Shown: positions 52,222 through 53,480 of the stretch, piece after piece
How the letters are laid out: each line of letters starts with the position of its first letter
How positions within the stretch are numbered: the stretch's first letter is position 1
Source of the DNA: an uncultured Oscillospiraceae bacterium
GTDB lineage: Bacteria > Bacillota > Clostridia > Oscillospirales > Oscillospiraceae
Reading direction: 5' to 3'
NCBI GenBank assembly: GCA_934569045.1
Contig: CAKTJX010000015.1
Coordinates: 1-53,480, forward strand
Length of the DNA stretch: 53,480 nt
Notes under the pieces: model-generated
What the model was told of the DNA's origin: nothing
The model's database searches: none
Seen by the model: the letters and a program-made list of their open reading frames with translations, nothing else
Translations under genes and position numbers: made by a program

Positions 52222-53339
52222 TGGAGCAGTTTGTCATCAAGGACGGAAAGCAGCTGCGCATGGGCTATACCACCGGCTCCTGCGCTGCCGCCGCCGCCAA
52301 GGCGGCGGGCTGGATGCTGCTCACCGGCCGGGAGAAGAAAACCATCGACCTGCACACCCCCAAGGGCATTGATCTGACCCTCGCGGTGGAGGAGATCACC
52401 CGGGGGGATGATTTCGTGTCCTGCGCCATTGCCAAGGACGCCGGGGATGACCCGGACGTCACCGCCGGGGCCCTGATCTTTGCGGAGGTGCGCTTGACCG
52501 AGGCCCCCGGCGTGGACATTGACGGCGGCTTCGGCGTGGGCCGGGTGACCAAGCCGGGGCTGGACCAGACCGTGGGCAATGCTGCCATCAACTCCGTGCC
52601 CCGGCAGATGATCCGGGAGAACCTGGAAGAGGTGGCGAAAACCATGGACTATTCCGGAGGCTTCCGGGTGGTGATCTCCGTGCCCCTGGGGCAGGAGCTG
52701 GCGAAGAAGACCTTCAACCCCCGCCTGGGTATCGTGGGCGGCATCTCCATCCTTGGCACCACCGGCATTGTGGAGCCCATGAGTGAGCAGGCCTTGGTGG
52801 ATACCATCCGGGTGGAGCTGCGGCAGAAGCGGACCCAGGGGGACTACGTTCTGCTGACTCCCGGCAACTACGGTTCCGACTTCATCCGGGACACCCTGGG
52901 CATCGATCCCAAAAACGCGGTGCAGGTGTCCAATTTCATCGGGGTCTCCCTGGACCTCTGCCGGGAGCTGGGCTTCCGGGGGGCGGTGCTCATCGGCCAT
53001 ATCGGCAAGCTGGTGAAGCTGGGCGGCGGCATGATGAACACCCACTCCAAATACGGCGACTGCCGCACGGAAATTCTCGCCGCCATGGCCGGGGCCGAGG
53101 GCGTGGACAAGGAAATCATCCGTGCCATGCTGGACTGCGTCAGCTGCGACGACTGCCTGCGCCTGCTGGGAGATAACCGGGAAAGGGTCCTCTCCCGCCT
53201 GATGAACCGTATCCAATTCCACCTGCAATACCGCGCTCAGGACATGGAAATCGCCTGCGCCATGTTCTCAAAAGAGTACGGGCTGCTGGGAAAGACGGAG
53301 AATACGGGAGAGATGATTTCTAAGGTTCTGAAGAAATAA
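52221..53339 (+). CDS. cbiD: Cobalt-precorrin-5B C1-methyltransferase CbiD
   Basis: A 372-residue enzyme of the anaerobic (oxygen-independent) branch; its presence fixes the pathway type. Motifs: LRMGYTTGSCAAAAAKAAGW, the NxxxR segment AAINSVPRQMIREN, GGISILGTTGIVEPMSEQAL and GHIGKLVKLGGGMMNTHS. Start and cbiC stop share one base. Further cob genes are expected downstream, but the window ends in a repeat broken by an IS element. Confidence 0.96.
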   Translation: MEQFVIKDGKQLRMGYTTGSCAAAAAKAAGWMLLTGREKKTIDLHTPKGIDLTLAVEEITRGDDFVSCAIAKDAGDDPDVTAGALIFAEVRLTEAPGVDIDGGFGVGRVTKPGLDQTVGNAAINSVPRQMIRENLEEVAKTMDYSGGFRVVISVPLGQELAKKTFNPRLGIVGGISILGTTGIVEPMSEQALVDTIRVELRQKRTQGDYVLLTPGNYGSDFIRDTLGIDPKNAVQVSNFIGVSLDLCRELGFRGAVLIGHIGKLVKLGGGMMNTHSKYGDCRTEILAAMAGAEGVDKEIIRAMLDCVSCDDCLRLLGDNRERVLSRLMNRIQFHLQYRAQDMEIACAMFSKEYGLLGKTENTGEMISKVLKK

Positions 53340-53353
53340 ATTGGGATTCGTTG

Positions 53354-53413
53354 AAGGGATAGAGTGCCCGGTTGAACGTATCCCCTCAAAAAAGGAGCCC
53401 CAACCTTCCCCAA
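53354..53413. repeat. Family A repeat, copy A10, interrupted by an IS
   Basis: AGAGTGCCCGGTTGAACGTA and the left stem arm CCCCAACCTTCCCC are present; at the centre of the palindrome the sequence changes to the end of an IS30-type element. Confidence 0.8.
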
Positions 53414-53480
53414 CTTAGATTGTCAAGTCAAGTGCAACACCGTATCAAAGAAGACCTCATAGGGAGATTTCCAGTTAAGG
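53412..53480 (-). mobile_element. IS30-family insertion sequence, right end
   Basis: The terminal stretch AACTTAGATTGTCAAGTCAA follows the broken repeat stem and leads into a transposase C-terminus. The rest of the element lies beyond the window. Confidence 0.75.
53423..53480 (-). CDS. IS30-family transposase, C-terminal fragment (continues outside window)
   Basis: On the minus strand the last 18 codons before TGA read LNWKSPYEVFFDTVLHLT, the typical IS30-family ending (LNxxTPxEVF...L). The catalytic DDE region is outside the window. It is transcribed toward the cbi operon. Confidence 0.8.
   Translation of the reverse strand, partial: LNWKSPYEVFFDTVLHLT

Overview
The window is GC-rich DNA from a Gram-positive Clostridia-type bacterium, most likely an Oscillospirales/Ruminococcaceae-like gut member. 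This is inferred from strong AGGAGG-type ribosome sites, a perfect CIRCE operator at groESL, the GlgC/GlgD pair, the YfmF/YfmH peptidase pair next to lgt, and OhrR. I could not run a taxonomic search. It begins inside a 5S rRNA gene and ends inside an IS30-family transposase. Both edges are repeated sequence, so they look like natural assembly break points.

Layout. 0-7 kb: aldo/keto reductase (minus), MATE transporter, then four overlapping glycosyltransferase genes. 7-12 kb: GT8 glycosyltransferase with ftsH (minus), and two divergent membrane proteins of one family. 12-18 kb: DivIVA-like protein, FliB-like methylase, CIRCE-controlled groES-groEL, and a trxR-like/trxA/ohrR redox operon with a perfect palindrome inside its promoter. 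18-22 kb: small membrane protein, a probable diguanylate cyclase remnant, a Cys-rich miniprotein, a DUF4015-like hydrolase and prmA. 22-31 kb: yfmF-yfmH-lgt, plsC, acyl-CoA ligase with an HGSNAT-like acetyltransferase, and cca. 31-41 kb: GyrI-like protein, mgtE with a structured leader and a 23-codon upstream ORF, a GNAT, glgC-glgD-glgA, a GH13 enzyme, a 55-residue Cys-rich protein and a PrsW-like protease. 41-50 kb: an operon of an RND/MMPL protein and a GLUG-repeat surface protein opposite a TetR gene, then a second MATE gene. 50-53 kb: cobalamin riboswitch and cbiA-cbiC-cbiD.

The feature tying the window together is a family of miniature non-coding repeats. Family A has ends carrying GAACGTATACCC / GGGTATACGTTC around exchangeable cores (short stem, long ~300 bp core, or module C). 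Family B is about 100 bp with double-hairpin ends (GTAGGGGCGGCTA). Family C (GGGGCTGTTGCAAAATA ends) sits inside A and itself contains B. Members lie in 5' leaders, behind genes, across two stop codons (the TetR and second MATE proteins end in repeat-encoded residues) and at the IS30 insertion point. All functions are assigned from visible motifs; no database search was possible.
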